Shown piece after piece: positions 1 to 8,840 of a stretch of DNA of 64,000 nucleotides. Each line of letters starts with the position of its first letter. The first letter of the stretch is position 1. Position numbers and translations under genes: made by a program. Below the pieces are notes generated by a model. The model was not told the origin of the DNA and did not search any database. It was given only the letters and a program-made list of their open reading frames with translations. The stretch comes from UBA7236 sp964463165. Lineage in GTDB: Bacteria > Bacteroidota > Bacteroidia > Chitinophagales > BACL12. The stretch lies in assembly GCA_964463165.1 (NCBI GenBank), contig CAYXBK010000010.1, positions 62,001-126,000 on the forward strand, given 5' to 3'.

Positions 1-8
1 AGGAATAT

Positions 9-1151
9 TTAAGAAATCTGCAGGTCATTTTTGGTGATCAGCATTCTGTAAATTGTTTCGGAGCTCATATTGCGCTGAATTGTTTTTTCTTCAATTAATT
101 TAAATCCAAGACGCTTGTATAATTCAACTGCTCTTGTATTTTTTTGAAGTACCGTCAGATAAATATTTTGTAAATCAAATTTATGGAATCCCATTGAAAG
201 AAATTCCTTTGTTACTGATTGTCCGATTCCTTTATGCCAGTAAGCCGGTAAGCCGATCAGAATTCCGTAATCACATTGCTGATTGCGCATATCATAAAAC
301 CCGGCATGCCCGATTATTTTTTCATTTTCGGCATCAACAATTGCATAAACAAGATTATAAGGATTGGTGAGATGAAACATTGTCCATTGCTGTAAATCAA
401 ATAATGTATAACCGGCATTTTCATGCTCAAGTAAAGATGCTGCTTCGCGATTATTTTTTACCTCCATCAATTGCGCCGCATCATTTGGTACGGGTTTACG
501 CAAAAGAATACTTTCTGAAATGCTTATACTTTGTTTTCTGCTACGTTCGTCGTCAAAATCATTTAATGTGGATCGCGGGTCCACCGCAACTTTTTTACCC
601 GGAAATAAAAGCTGTGCGATGGTTTTAAAAAGAATAGTTATATCAAGGCCAAAAGAAATATGCCCGGTATAAAACACATCCAATGCAAGCCTTTCATCCC
701 ACGATAGAATATTTCTTCCGTTAACCTGGGCATATCCGGTAATACCGGGTTTGACCTGATGCCGTTTTTTTTCTGTTTCTGTGTACCAGGGTAAATATCT
801 TACAAGCAAGGGCCGCGGCCCTACGATACTCATTTCGCCTTTAAACACATTTAATAATTGCGGTAATTCGTCGAGCGAAGTGCGGCGCAGAAATTTGCCG
901 ACTGCATTTAATCGTTCATGATCGGGCAGAGGTTGTTGTAAATGATCAACAACATCTTTCATTGTTTTAAATTTAAGCATCATAAATACACGCTCTTTAT
1001 ATCCGGGTCGTTGCTGCAGAAAAAATGGCCTGCCCTGAAATGCAAACGTGCATACAAGTGTAATGATTAAAAACAATGGAGATAATGCAATCAACAGGAG
1101 AATTGAAAAGAGTAAATCCAAAAAACGCTTTATGTATCTCCTGTAAACCAA
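9..1151 (-). CDS. Phosphoglycosyl transferase fused to GNAT acetyltransferase
   Basis: This 380-residue protein joins two enzymes. Residues 1-205 are a bacterial sugar transferase of the PglC/WcaJ type, which moves a sugar-1-phosphate from a nucleotide sugar to undecaprenyl phosphate at the inner membrane and so starts repeat-unit synthesis. Visible signs are a basic start followed by one hydrophobic re-entrant helix (about residues 9-36), the catalytic Asp94-Glu95 pair in TSLDELPQL, and the GEMSIVGPRP motif. Residues about 212-375 form a GNAT N-acetyltransferase domain (LLRKP start, GIGQSVTKEF acetyl-CoA loop, NTRAVELYKRLGF end), resembling RimJ/RimL and amino-sugar acetyltransferases. I infer that the GNAT half acetylates the amino sugar the first half transfers. 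It is the last gene of the locus and ends 9 bases from the window edge. Family calls are firm; the sugar is unknown. Confidence 0.88.
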   Translation of the reverse strand: MVYRRYIKRFLDLLFSILLLIALSPLFLIITLVCTFAFQGRPFFLQQRPGYKERVFMMLKFKTMKDVVDHLQQPLPDHERLNAVGKFLRRTSLDELPQLLNVFKGEMSIVGPRPLLVRYLPWYTETEKKRHQVKPGITGYAQVNGRNILSWDERLALDVFYTGHISFGLDITILFKTIAQLLFPGKKVAVDPRSTLNDFDDERSRKQSISISESILLRKPVPNDAAQLMEVKNNREAASLLEHENAGYTLFDLQQWTMFHLTNPYNLVYAIVDAENEKIIGHAGFYDMRNQQCDYGILIGLPAYWHKGIGQSVTKEFLSMGFHKFDLQNIYLTVLQKNTRAVELYKRLGFKLIEEKTIQRNMSSETIYRMLITKNDLQIS

Positions 1152-1157
1152 TTTTAT

Positions 1158-2414
1158 TTAACCGGATGCTTTAGTTGAATTGACCAGTTTTTCAATATGC
1201 ATTAAATATTCGTCTGCAAGCAATGTCCTGTCGAAATGTTTTTTTGCATATGCATATCCGTTATTTCCCTGGATGGAAATTATTTCAGGCTGCTTTACAT
1301 ATGCCCGCACTTTCTGTGCAAAATCTTCAGGTTGTTCGGGTTCAACAAACGTCCCGGCACCTGCGTCTTCGATCAATTCTCTTGAAATGCCATCAATTGC
1401 CATGAGAATCGGTTTTTTACAAGACATATAATCAAATGTTTTATTGGAATATACTGTTTTGAACGTATCGGTTTTTTTCAAAACAGATGTACCGATATCC
1501 GATGCAATAATATATTTTAATGCTTCTTCTTTGGAAACCGAATCAATAAATGTCAGGTTTGGCAATTTGCGTTTTTCAGCTTCTTCCACGAGATATTTTT
1601 TCTGCATACCGTCTCCAACAAGTAAAAAATGCACCGGATCATTTCGCAGAATCGTGCAAGCATCAATTACCTGAATTAAATGATTTGCAACACCGTGTGC
1701 TCCTACGTATATTACAACAAGTTTATCATCAATGCCAAGCGATTGCCGGAATTGTTTGCGGTCAAAAGTCCGGAGTAATTCGTCCGACATGCTAAAATCT
1801 GCAGCATTCGGTATCAGGATCAATTTATTTTGAGGGATATTTTTTTTTGTTTGAAGTGCCTGCAAAAAGGAAGGGGTAAGTACATTGATCAGTTTTGCTT
1901 TTTTATAAATGAATGACTCAAACCAAAATGCTCTTCGAATGATAAATTTATTTTTTAATATGCCTGTTTCGATTGCTGATTCGGGCCACAGATCCCTCAC
2001 TTCAAAAATCAGAGGAACCCGCTTTGTGCGTGAAAGAATATATGCCGGTATGCCCACTGACAATGGCGGAGAACTTACAATGAGCACGTCATATTTTCCT
2101 CTTGCCTTAAATATGCCTGCATATAATGAAGAAAATACGAATGAAAAATAGGCCCATACCCGGCCGGTATAACTCCTGTTATATTTTTCAGAAACGTGTG
2201 TTCTGATCACTTTAATATTTTCAGCAAATGCATCGGTAAAAAAATACTTCTTCTTGTATTTTGCATTTTTTAAACCTTTTGTATAATGGGTCATCCCTGC
2301 AATGACGGTAATTTTATGTCCTTTTTCTGCCCAAAGCCGCGTCATTTCATTCCAGCGTAACCCGCCCGGATCATTTTTTTCCTGATAATATTGATGGACC
2401 AGTAAAATATTCAT
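1158..2414 (-). CDS. Glycosyltransferase family 4, WbuB-like
   Basis: A 418-residue GT-B fold glycosyltransferase. The N-terminal half begins with MNILLVHQYY and has the GGLRW segment typical of WbuB-like proteins; the C-terminal GT4 domain shows VIYVGAHGVANHL, FLLVGDG and a late acidic sugar-nucleotide-binding region around YSNKTFDYMSCKKPIL. WbuB in Escherichia coli is thought to transfer N-acetyl-L-fucosamine, so a FucNAc-type acceptor or donor is possible here, but that is inference by resemblance. It overlaps the heparinase gene upstream by 4 bp and is followed after 6 bp by the phosphoglycosyl transferase, so it is translated as part of the same operon. It acts on the cytoplasmic face of the inner membrane. 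Confidence 0.85.
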   Translation of the reverse strand: MNILLVHQYYQEKNDPGGLRWNEMTRLWAEKGHKITVIAGMTHYTKGLKNAKYKKKYFFTDAFAENIKVIRTHVSEKYNRSYTGRVWAYFSFVFSSLYAGIFKARGKYDVLIVSSPPLSVGIPAYILSRTKRVPLIFEVRDLWPESAIETGILKNKFIIRRAFWFESFIYKKAKLINVLTPSFLQALQTKKNIPQNKLILIPNAADFSMSDELLRTFDRKQFRQSLGIDDKLVVIYVGAHGVANHLIQVIDACTILRNDPVHFLLVGDGMQKKYLVEEAEKRKLPNLTFIDSVSKEEALKYIIASDIGTSVLKKTDTFKTVYSNKTFDYMSCKKPILMAIDGISRELIEDAGAGTFVEPEQPEDFAQKVRAYVKQPEIISIQGNNGYAYAKKHFDRTLLADEYLMHIEKLVNSTKASG

Positions 2415-4300
2415 TCTCCTCTCAAACTAATGATGGTTTTGATTTGCCTTCCGTTGGTTGTATACCGGATTTGTTTTATTTCTTCTTTCATTCCATAAGT
2501 ATCAGAAAAATATCCCTGTTGATATGCAGGATCAATCCGATTTCCATTTTCATCAAAAGAAGAAATATCAAAATGATCGTAAAAATACGGCGAAGGATTC
2601 CAGATTTGCGTAAGCGGTAAACCGGTATGCCCAGAAATGAAATCATCAATCACCCAAATCGTTTTATTTTTTTCTTTTGTTACCTCTCTTTTATACTCAA
2701 CCCATTTACCGGTTTGCCTGAATGCTTTAATTGATCCTGAAAAATTCCATTTTGTTTCCGATTCGTTTATTGCTGCATGTTTACGATTTGTCCAGTAATA
2801 CCAGATAAATCTTCCGCCTTTCAGCATTTGATCAAGCTGCCCGATCTGAACCGTATTATGCGATTGAGTGCCGAAATAAAATGAATTTATCTGCTGCTCA
2901 CCGTTATATTGAAAAGTACCTGCATCACGCATAATATTCTCTTTGCCAAACCAAAGATCTAAATGCAGATTATCTGCCTGTGACGGCCGATGCGAATGAT
3001 TGCCGCAGCGAATAAATGTGAATGTTTTTTGATCTCTGTGAAAATAATATCCACCTTCCTCAAAACCACCTGTCGCAGTTTGCTGCTGATTTATTTTTTC
3101 TGGTGAAGTTATTTCAGGAATAAACCATGCAGCATCTTCAAATACCTGATCGAAACCCAAACCTGCATGCAACTGAATACTTAAAGCCTGTAATTGCGGG
3201 CGAAAATCCCGGTAAGCATGATCGTTCAACGGAAAAAATAGCGATCCGTCATTATTTCCGTAATTTGGTAAATAGCCACTGTCTTTTTGCATGACCGAAA
3301 ATAAAAATGCAATCGTTTTTCGCCCTTTTTCAAAAACATTTTCTGATAATGCGATTTGATTTTTTTTGCAGAGTCCAATAACCCACGACAATAATTGTAC
3401 AACAACCCGGTTATAATTTGTTGAATACTGCAGGTAGGTACCGTCTTTATAAATCTGGTATTTGATTTCTTTTTCGAATATGCGTAAACTTTTTTTCCTC
3501 CATTTTGGTGATTCGGGTAAAGATGGAAATAAAACGGAGACTGTAAATAATGCTGCAGCTTCAGTGAGAATGTGATTATTGCGGACAAATTTCTGACTGA
3601 ATTCCAATGTATTGTCGATATGTATTGCCTGCTGTTGAATGGATTGCATTATTTTCCTGAACGCAGGTTCGGTTAATGCCGTTGCGTTTTTATAATAGGT
3701 AAGGAAGAAGCACCAATTCATGATGCGCAATCCGATTTCCTGGCTTGAAATATAATGCGGTCCGCAATTGAATGGTGCATGATCGATCCATGAAAGCATT
3801 TCTTTGATTACAAAATCTGAGCAATCTATGTCGAAGTGATAATCGTACCTGACAATCGTATATAAATAGCAAAACCGCGATTTCTCCCAAACGTACTTGA
3901 TATCACGCCCGGCGCTGAAATCATTTATTTTTGTCCAGTGTTTTGTTCCGTCGTATATATAGCCATCTGTGGGATCGGTGAGCCAATTGTATTTTTCTCC
4001 CAATGGAAAATATGCTCCATTAAAAAACTGAATATTCCCAGATAAAATACGTTCTGCTTTTTCCCTGAGTACCGGATTTTTGTTTTTTGCAATCACCAAC
4101 GATGATTTGGAATCAAAGAAAAAATTATTTGTTTGGATCCAATCCTGCAAGTACACAACAGCTGGTGTATTTGATTCAATTGAAAATTTCCGTTTGTAAA
4201 AAAATGTTTTCTTCCTGATTTCATAAACGATCCGGTTAAACCAATAGCTTAATCCCATTGCTTTAAGCAGAAAAATCATTCTGGTTAATTTGTTTTCCAA
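2411..4300 (-). CDS. Heparinase II/III family protein
   Basis: A 629-residue protein of the heparinase II/III (alginate-lyase-like) family. The N-terminal two thirds look alpha-helical (alpha/alpha toroid), with the NNHILTEAAAL segment in the middle. The C-terminal beta-rich domain has the family signature around HSHRPSQADNLHLDLW and a QSHNTVQIG segment, with histidines that in lyases act in catalysis or metal binding. No signal peptide is evident, so it may work in the cytoplasm or reach the periplasm by an unclear route. Such genes recur in O-antigen and capsule loci next to WbuB-like transferases and two-domain oxidoreductases, as here, where their role is not settled: they could trim, edit or release the polymer. 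It lies 19 bp after the oxidoreductase and overlaps the next gene by 4 bp. Confidence 0.85.
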   Translation of the reverse strand: MENKLTRMIFLLKAMGLSYWFNRIVYEIRKKTFFYKRKFSIESNTPAVVYLQDWIQTNNFFFDSKSSLVIAKNKNPVLREKAERILSGNIQFFNGAYFPLGEKYNWLTDPTDGYIYDGTKHWTKINDFSAGRDIKYVWEKSRFCYLYTIVRYDYHFDIDCSDFVIKEMLSWIDHAPFNCGPHYISSQEIGLRIMNWCFFLTYYKNATALTEPAFRKIMQSIQQQAIHIDNTLEFSQKFVRNNHILTEAAALFTVSVLFPSLPESPKWRKKSLRIFEKEIKYQIYKDGTYLQYSTNYNRVVVQLLSWVIGLCKKNQIALSENVFEKGRKTIAFLFSVMQKDSGYLPNYGNNDGSLFFPLNDHAYRDFRPQLQALSIQLHAGLGFDQVFEDAAWFIPEITSPEKINQQQTATGGFEEGGYYFHRDQKTFTFIRCGNHSHRPSQADNLHLDLWFGKENIMRDAGTFQYNGEQQINSFYFGTQSHNTVQIGQLDQMLKGGRFIWYYWTNRKHAAINESETKWNFSGSIKAFRQTGKWVEYKREVTKEKNKTIWVIDDFISGHTGLPLTQIWNPSPYFYDHFDISSFDENGNRIDPAYQQGYFSDTYGMKEEIKQIRYTTNGRQIKTIISLRGE

Positions 4301-4319
4301 TCTGAAGAAAAATAATAAA

Positions 4320-6431
4320 TTAGAGACGCACTACTTTATTTTCGCGGATACTTGTGAGAGCCGCAAATGTGGCGCTTGTTGTATTGAGGATTGATTGCAC
4401 GGATAATGCCGCTGTTTCCCCGTCTGCGATCACATGCATAATATGCCCTATTAATTCATCATGTCCTTTATTTTGTTTTCCGGAAACAGAAGAAAAATTG
4501 CGATATCCAAATCCGGAAAGTTTTCTGAAATTATCAAGGACTAAAATTTTACCCTGTGCATAAATTTCAATTGTTTCTTTTGGATAAGCTTTATGCCCAT
4601 TTGTGAGGTAATGAATTGTACCTGAACTTCCGTTTTTAAATTTTAATTGTATTGTGAAATTGGGATCCTGGATATCGCTTCCGGATGCCGAAGCAAAAAC
4701 TTCAGACACTTCTGAAGAAGTGAAGTAATTCATGAGATCAAAAAAATGACACGCTTCACCCACGATCCGGCCGCCACCTGATTTTAAATCGTTCAGCCAA
4801 TGATCAGCCGGTAATTTTCCGGCATTGATCGTCATGATGATCTGCAAATCAGTTGTATCACCAATTAATGATTTTGCTTTTTGTGCGAGTGGTGAAAAAC
4901 GACGGTTAAATCCGACAAATAAATGCCCCTTCACATTTTCTTTCTCAAAATAATTTTTTATTTGCACGAGCTGTTCTTCATTTATCGAAAGTGGTTTTTC
5001 GACATAAACATGTTTTCCGGCATGCAATCCTTTCAGAACATATTCGGTATGCGAATCGTGCCTGGTTGTAATCATGATCAGGTTTGTGTCCGGATCCTGT
5101 ATAAGATCATCCATTGCAGTTGTTACAACAGGAATATTAAATTTCTTTGCCAGAAGTGTCGCATGCATACCATTCAGTGAACAAATCGTTTTTATGGATG
5201 CAGCTGTTTTTTTAATTGCAGGTAATAATGTTGATTTTGTAAAATCTCCCGCTCCGATCAATCCGATATTAATTTTGGTTTTTGCAAATGAAAACGTAGG
5301 TATTTGCAAAGTCGTGGATGTATCCGGTTTTTCGGGATATTGAATTATTGAAGCAATGGATGAAGTGCCCTGCAGTTGATTATAAATTTCCTGATATTGC
5401 TGCAGCGGGGTTTTTTTTGATATGATCTGATTGATCTCCACTTTTTTTTCTGCAAGAAGCATTAAAAAAGATTCAAAATTTCTTTGGGCCGTAAATCTCA
5501 CATATGCACGCGGATAATCGATGCCTCCAAATTCATATGTATCGTCGTAACGACCGGGGCCATAGGAACAGGAAACCCGGAAGGTTAATTCTTTTTTATA
5601 AAATGCATCCCTGTTGATTTCAATTCCGGTAACGCCGACAAGAATTATATTTCCTTTTTTTCTTGTGATTGCTGCAGATTGATGAATGATATCCGAATTT
5701 TTTGATGATGCTGCAATAATTACAGCATCCACACCCTGATATCCTGTTTCTGCATTGCAAACAGATTCAATTTCAACATGCTTTGAATTGAAGGCCCTGA
5801 TCTGTAATTTTTTTGCAAGCTGAATTTTTTCATCTGCAATATCAAAACCAATCACATGTGCACCTGCAGCCTGCAGTAGTTGTGCCGTTAATAAACCGAT
5901 GAGCCCCAGCCCGATTACTGCAACATGATCGCCAAGCTGTACTTCAGCAAGTCGAATTCCCTGAATTGCAATTGCACCTACCGGGGCAAACGACGCTTCC
6001 TCAAAAGAAACATTTGCAGGGATATGCACAACAAGATTTTTCGGAACAGAAACAAATTCGGCGTGATTTCCATTTGATGCAACACGATCGCCCACTTTAA
6101 ATTCGGTAACATCATCACCAACGCCAACAACAATTCCTGCATTGCAATATCCTAAAGGCAGCGGTACATCCAATTTATTAAATACAGCTTCAAGTGTCGG
6201 CAATAAACCGTCGGATTTAATTTTATTTAAAACCTGTTCAACACGTTCGGGCTGCTGCCGGGCTTTTGTTAATAAATTTGCTTTGCTGAATTCCACGAGC
6301 ATTTTTTCAGTTCCGGCAGAAACAAGACTGCATACTGATTGAATTAATACATGCCCTTTTTGAATTGCAGGTACGGGAATGTCTTCGAGCATTGTTTCAC
6401 CGGATCGTAAATGCTGTATGATTTGTTTCAT
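4320..6431 (-). CDS. Two-domain oxidoreductase (MDR + Gfo/Idh/MocA)
   Basis: A 703-residue natural fusion of two NAD(P)-binding enzymes. Residues 1 to about 350 are a zinc-alcohol-dehydrogenase-like (MDR) domain with a GROES-like start, VGDRVASNG and the Rossmann loop AVIGLGLIGLL. From about residue 383 a Gfo/Idh/MocA dehydrogenase begins with INIGLIGAGDF, followed by VEKPLS, the motif carrying the usual catalytic lysine. Both halves are full length. This fusion is a recurring family in polysaccharide loci, usually beside heparinase-family genes and a UDP-GlcNAc 2-epimerase, the same order as here. The substrate is not known; a nucleotide-linked or polymer-linked sugar being oxidised in two steps is a reasonable guess. 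The ATGA overlap with the epimerase gene suggests coupled translation. Confidence 0.87.
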   Translation of the reverse strand: MKQIIQHLRSGETMLEDIPVPAIQKGHVLIQSVCSLVSAGTEKMLVEFSKANLLTKARQQPERVEQVLNKIKSDGLLPTLEAVFNKLDVPLPLGYCNAGIVVGVGDDVTEFKVGDRVASNGNHAEFVSVPKNLVVHIPANVSFEEASFAPVGAIAIQGIRLAEVQLGDHVAVIGLGLIGLLTAQLLQAAGAHVIGFDIADEKIQLAKKLQIRAFNSKHVEIESVCNAETGYQGVDAVIIAASSKNSDIIHQSAAITRKKGNIILVGVTGIEINRDAFYKKELTFRVSCSYGPGRYDDTYEFGGIDYPRAYVRFTAQRNFESFLMLLAEKKVEINQIISKKTPLQQYQEIYNQLQGTSSIASIIQYPEKPDTSTTLQIPTFSFAKTKINIGLIGAGDFTKSTLLPAIKKTAASIKTICSLNGMHATLLAKKFNIPVVTTAMDDLIQDPDTNLIMITTRHDSHTEYVLKGLHAGKHVYVEKPLSINEEQLVQIKNYFEKENVKGHLFVGFNRRFSPLAQKAKSLIGDTTDLQIIMTINAGKLPADHWLNDLKSGGGRIVGEACHFFDLMNYFTSSEVSEVFASASGSDIQDPNFTIQLKFKNGSSGTIHYLTNGHKAYPKETIEIYAQGKILVLDNFRKLSGFGYRNFSSVSGKQNKGHDELIGHIMHVIADGETAALSVQSILNTTSATFAALTSIRENKVVRL

Positions 6432-7579
6432 GCAATTTCTTTTTTAATGAACTTTTTATTTGCAATTATCCATTGCAAAATTCTTTCCGATGCATGGCCG
6501 TCGCCATATGGGTTATTTGCTGAAATCATTTTTTGATACACTGCAGGTTGCATTAATAATTCATTTATTGCTTCGGTGATTTTATCTGCATACGCACCTG
6601 TCAATTTTACCGTACCCGCCTCAACTGCCTCGGGCCGCTCCGTTACATCCCGCATTACAATCACCGGTTTACCAATCGCAGGGCCTTCTTCCTGAATACC
6701 ACCTGAATCGGTAAGAAGTAAAAAACTCTGCTTCATCAGATAAACAAAATCAGGATAGGAAAGCGGGTCGCAAAGAATAATATTATTTATTCCGGACAGA
6801 TATTTTTTAACGACATCATGCACGGAGGGATTTAAATGTACAGGATAAATAATTTTTACCTGCGGATGTTGTGTTGCGATGGTTTGCAATGCTTTGCAAA
6901 TTTCATCAAAACCATTTCCAAAATTTTCACGCCTGTGCCCTGTAACGAGAATTATTTTTTCTGACGGTTTGATTTGAAGTAAACGTTTGTCCGTCACCTG
7001 ATCAGAAAAACGATTTACCTTATTACTTGTGAACAACAAACTATCTATTACGGTATTTCCTGTGAGAATAATTTTTTCAGAAGTTACTCCTTCATTTAAT
7101 AAATTCTGTACATTCAATTTTGTTGGTGCAAAATGATAACTGGCAAGTTTTGATGTAAGCACCCTGTTTGCTTCTTCGGGAAAAGGTGCATCCATATTAA
7201 ATGTGCGCAGCCCCGCTTCGATATGCGCAACCGGGATTTTTTTATAAAATGCCGCCAATGCAGTTGCAAAACACGTATTTGTATCGCCATGCACAAGCAC
7301 AAGGTCGGGTGTATACATTTCAAATAAACCGGATATCGAGAAAATAATTTTTGATGTGATATCCGATAAATGCTGACCGGGCGACATAATCGAAAGATCT
7401 GAATCTACACGCAATTCAAAAAAATCAATTACCTGTTGCAGCATTTCCTTATGCTGGCTGCTGATGCAAAGATGATGTCGGATTGAATCTTCATTATTGA
7501 GTTGCCTGATGAGCATCGCCATTTTAATTGCCTCGGGCCGGGTGCCCACAACTGTAAATACTTTTAATTTTTCATGCAT
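6428..7579 (-). CDS. wecB: UDP-N-acetylglucosamine 2-epimerase (non-hydrolysing)
   Basis: A 383-residue WecB/FnlC-type epimerase. It inverts C2 of a UDP-linked 2-acetamido sugar, classically UDP-GlcNAc to UDP-ManNAc. Family motifs are all present: VGTRPEAIKM near the start, HGDTNTCFA, HIEAGLR, PEEANR, TGHRRENFG and the C-terminal TDSGGIQEE with GKPVIVMR. Length matches both WecB and FnlC/WbjD. Because a WbuB-like transferase lies four genes downstream, the enzyme might serve UDP-L-FucNAc synthesis, or ManNAc(3NAc)A synthesis together with the WlbA/WlbB-like genes near position 35,000; the sequence does not decide between these. It overlaps the polymerase gene upstream by 8 bp and the oxidoreductase downstream by 4 bp. 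Confidence 0.92.
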   Translation of the reverse strand: MHEKLKVFTVVGTRPEAIKMAMLIRQLNNEDSIRHHLCISSQHKEMLQQVIDFFELRVDSDLSIMSPGQHLSDITSKIIFSISGLFEMYTPDLVLVHGDTNTCFATALAAFYKKIPVAHIEAGLRTFNMDAPFPEEANRVLTSKLASYHFAPTKLNVQNLLNEGVTSEKIILTGNTVIDSLLFTSNKVNRFSDQVTDKRLLQIKPSEKIILVTGHRRENFGNGFDEICKALQTIATQHPQVKIIYPVHLNPSVHDVVKKYLSGINNIILCDPLSYPDFVYLMKQSFLLLTDSGGIQEEGPAIGKPVIVMRDVTERPEAVEAGTVKLTGAYADKITEAINELLMQPAVYQKMISANNPYGDGHASERILQWIIANKKFIKKEIA

Positions 7580-8840
7580 GGAGCGTATTTGGCCTCAGGG
7601 CTTTTTTGGGTATGACTGATTTTTTTAATATGGTAGATTTTTCAGGATTGATATTATACAACAGCATGAAAATAAACCACGGATAAAAGAGAAATTGGCC
7701 ACCTGTAATATTACTTTCAAAAAAAGGAATGATAAGCAAAGGGGCAAAAAGGAGATAGTATTTTGAATAATACTTGATATAATGGTATAAGGGCCGCAAA
7801 ACCATAAATAAAATAAACATCAAAAACAAAACGACACCTCCTCCAAACAATATTTCCAGATAGGAATTATGGTAATCTGAAAGCGGCATATTTGCAATGA
7901 TCTTATAATTAAACATGCCGACGCCCGTCAGCCATAAAATGTCATGCTGATTAAAATACTTAATAACCGTATTTGCCGTATTCAATCTTTCTTCACCGCG
8001 TTCAAATTGTGTTTGTGTCATTTCGAGACGGGCATTTAAAGAAGATTCAGGAATTTTTGAAAACCATATGACTCCTGCAATGGGTATGATTGTCATCAAT
8101 ATTTTAAAATCAATGCGCACAGTTTCGAGGCGTACAACAAATACCAGCATTGCGAGTATAAGGGAAAGCCATGAGGCCCTGTTACCGGATACAAGTGTAA
8201 TATACAATGCGATCACTGTGAAAACAAACAAGAATATTCGGTGCAGTTTACGCGGTCGTGATGTAAAGAAAATATCGATGGAAGATAAAATAAATACGGT
8301 TGAGGCCCAGCCATACTGGTTTGAAATAAATATCTGGCCTGCTGCAGAACTCTGACCGTAAATATTGATTTGCTGAAATCCTGCCCCTGATAATACATAC
8401 GTAATTACTGGAATTGCATATACGAGGTTTATAGCTTTAACGAATGCACGGATGAGACTGTATACATTGTATTTTGAAAGCAGGTTATGCAGTGCAACAT
8501 ATATATAAACAAAAGGAGCAAGAAAACCGGAAGCAGTTTTAAGTGAAAACAAAATATTTTCTGAAAAAAATGAAATCAGAAAAACCCAGAAACAAAATAC
8601 CAGAATATAAACAACAGAAGGAGAGGGGATTGTTTTTTTATTCAGGCTCATCGTTCTGATCAATCCTATTGCTGATAGCAACAGCATAAAACTTTTCAGA
8701 ATTTTCATCGACTCAATTGTGGCGCCGTTTGTATAAACAGACAGTCCGTATCCAATGATCACCAATGCGGCATTGATGTTCAGGAAAATGAAATCAAGAT
8801 TCCTGAAAATCTGTTTTTCAACTGATACCTGCCGTCTCAT
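7572..8840 (-). CDS. O-antigen polymerase/ligase family protein (Wzy-like)
   Basis: A 422-residue integral membrane protein with about ten to twelve hydrophobic helices and a longer periplasmic loop around residues 265-320. The loop region contains LNARLEMTQTQFERGEERL and GVGMFNYK, and DYHNSYLEILFGGG follows; this layout is typical of the Wzy/WaaL (PF04932) superfamily, where the H-N-x-Y/L-E segment is the best conserved part. In a Wzx/Wzy locus with no other candidate it is most simply the polymerase that joins lipid-linked repeat units at the periplasmic face, but a ligase role cannot be excluded. It overlaps the preceding glycosyltransferase gene by 23 bp, the longest overlap in the operon. 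Confidence 0.82.
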   Translation of the reverse strand: MRRQVSVEKQIFRNLDFIFLNINAALVIIGYGLSVYTNGATIESMKILKSFMLLLSAIGLIRTMSLNKKTIPSPSVVYILVFCFWVFLISFFSENILFSLKTASGFLAPFVYIYVALHNLLSKYNVYSLIRAFVKAINLVYAIPVITYVLSGAGFQQINIYGQSSAAGQIFISNQYGWASTVFILSSIDIFFTSRPRKLHRIFLFVFTVIALYITLVSGNRASWLSLILAMLVFVVRLETVRIDFKILMTIIPIAGVIWFSKIPESSLNARLEMTQTQFERGEERLNTANTVIKYFNQHDILWLTGVGMFNYKIIANMPLSDYHNSYLEILFGGGVVLFLMFILFMVLRPLYHYIKYYSKYYLLFAPLLIIPFFESNITGGQFLFYPWFIFMLLYNINPEKSTILKKSVIPKKALRPNTLHA

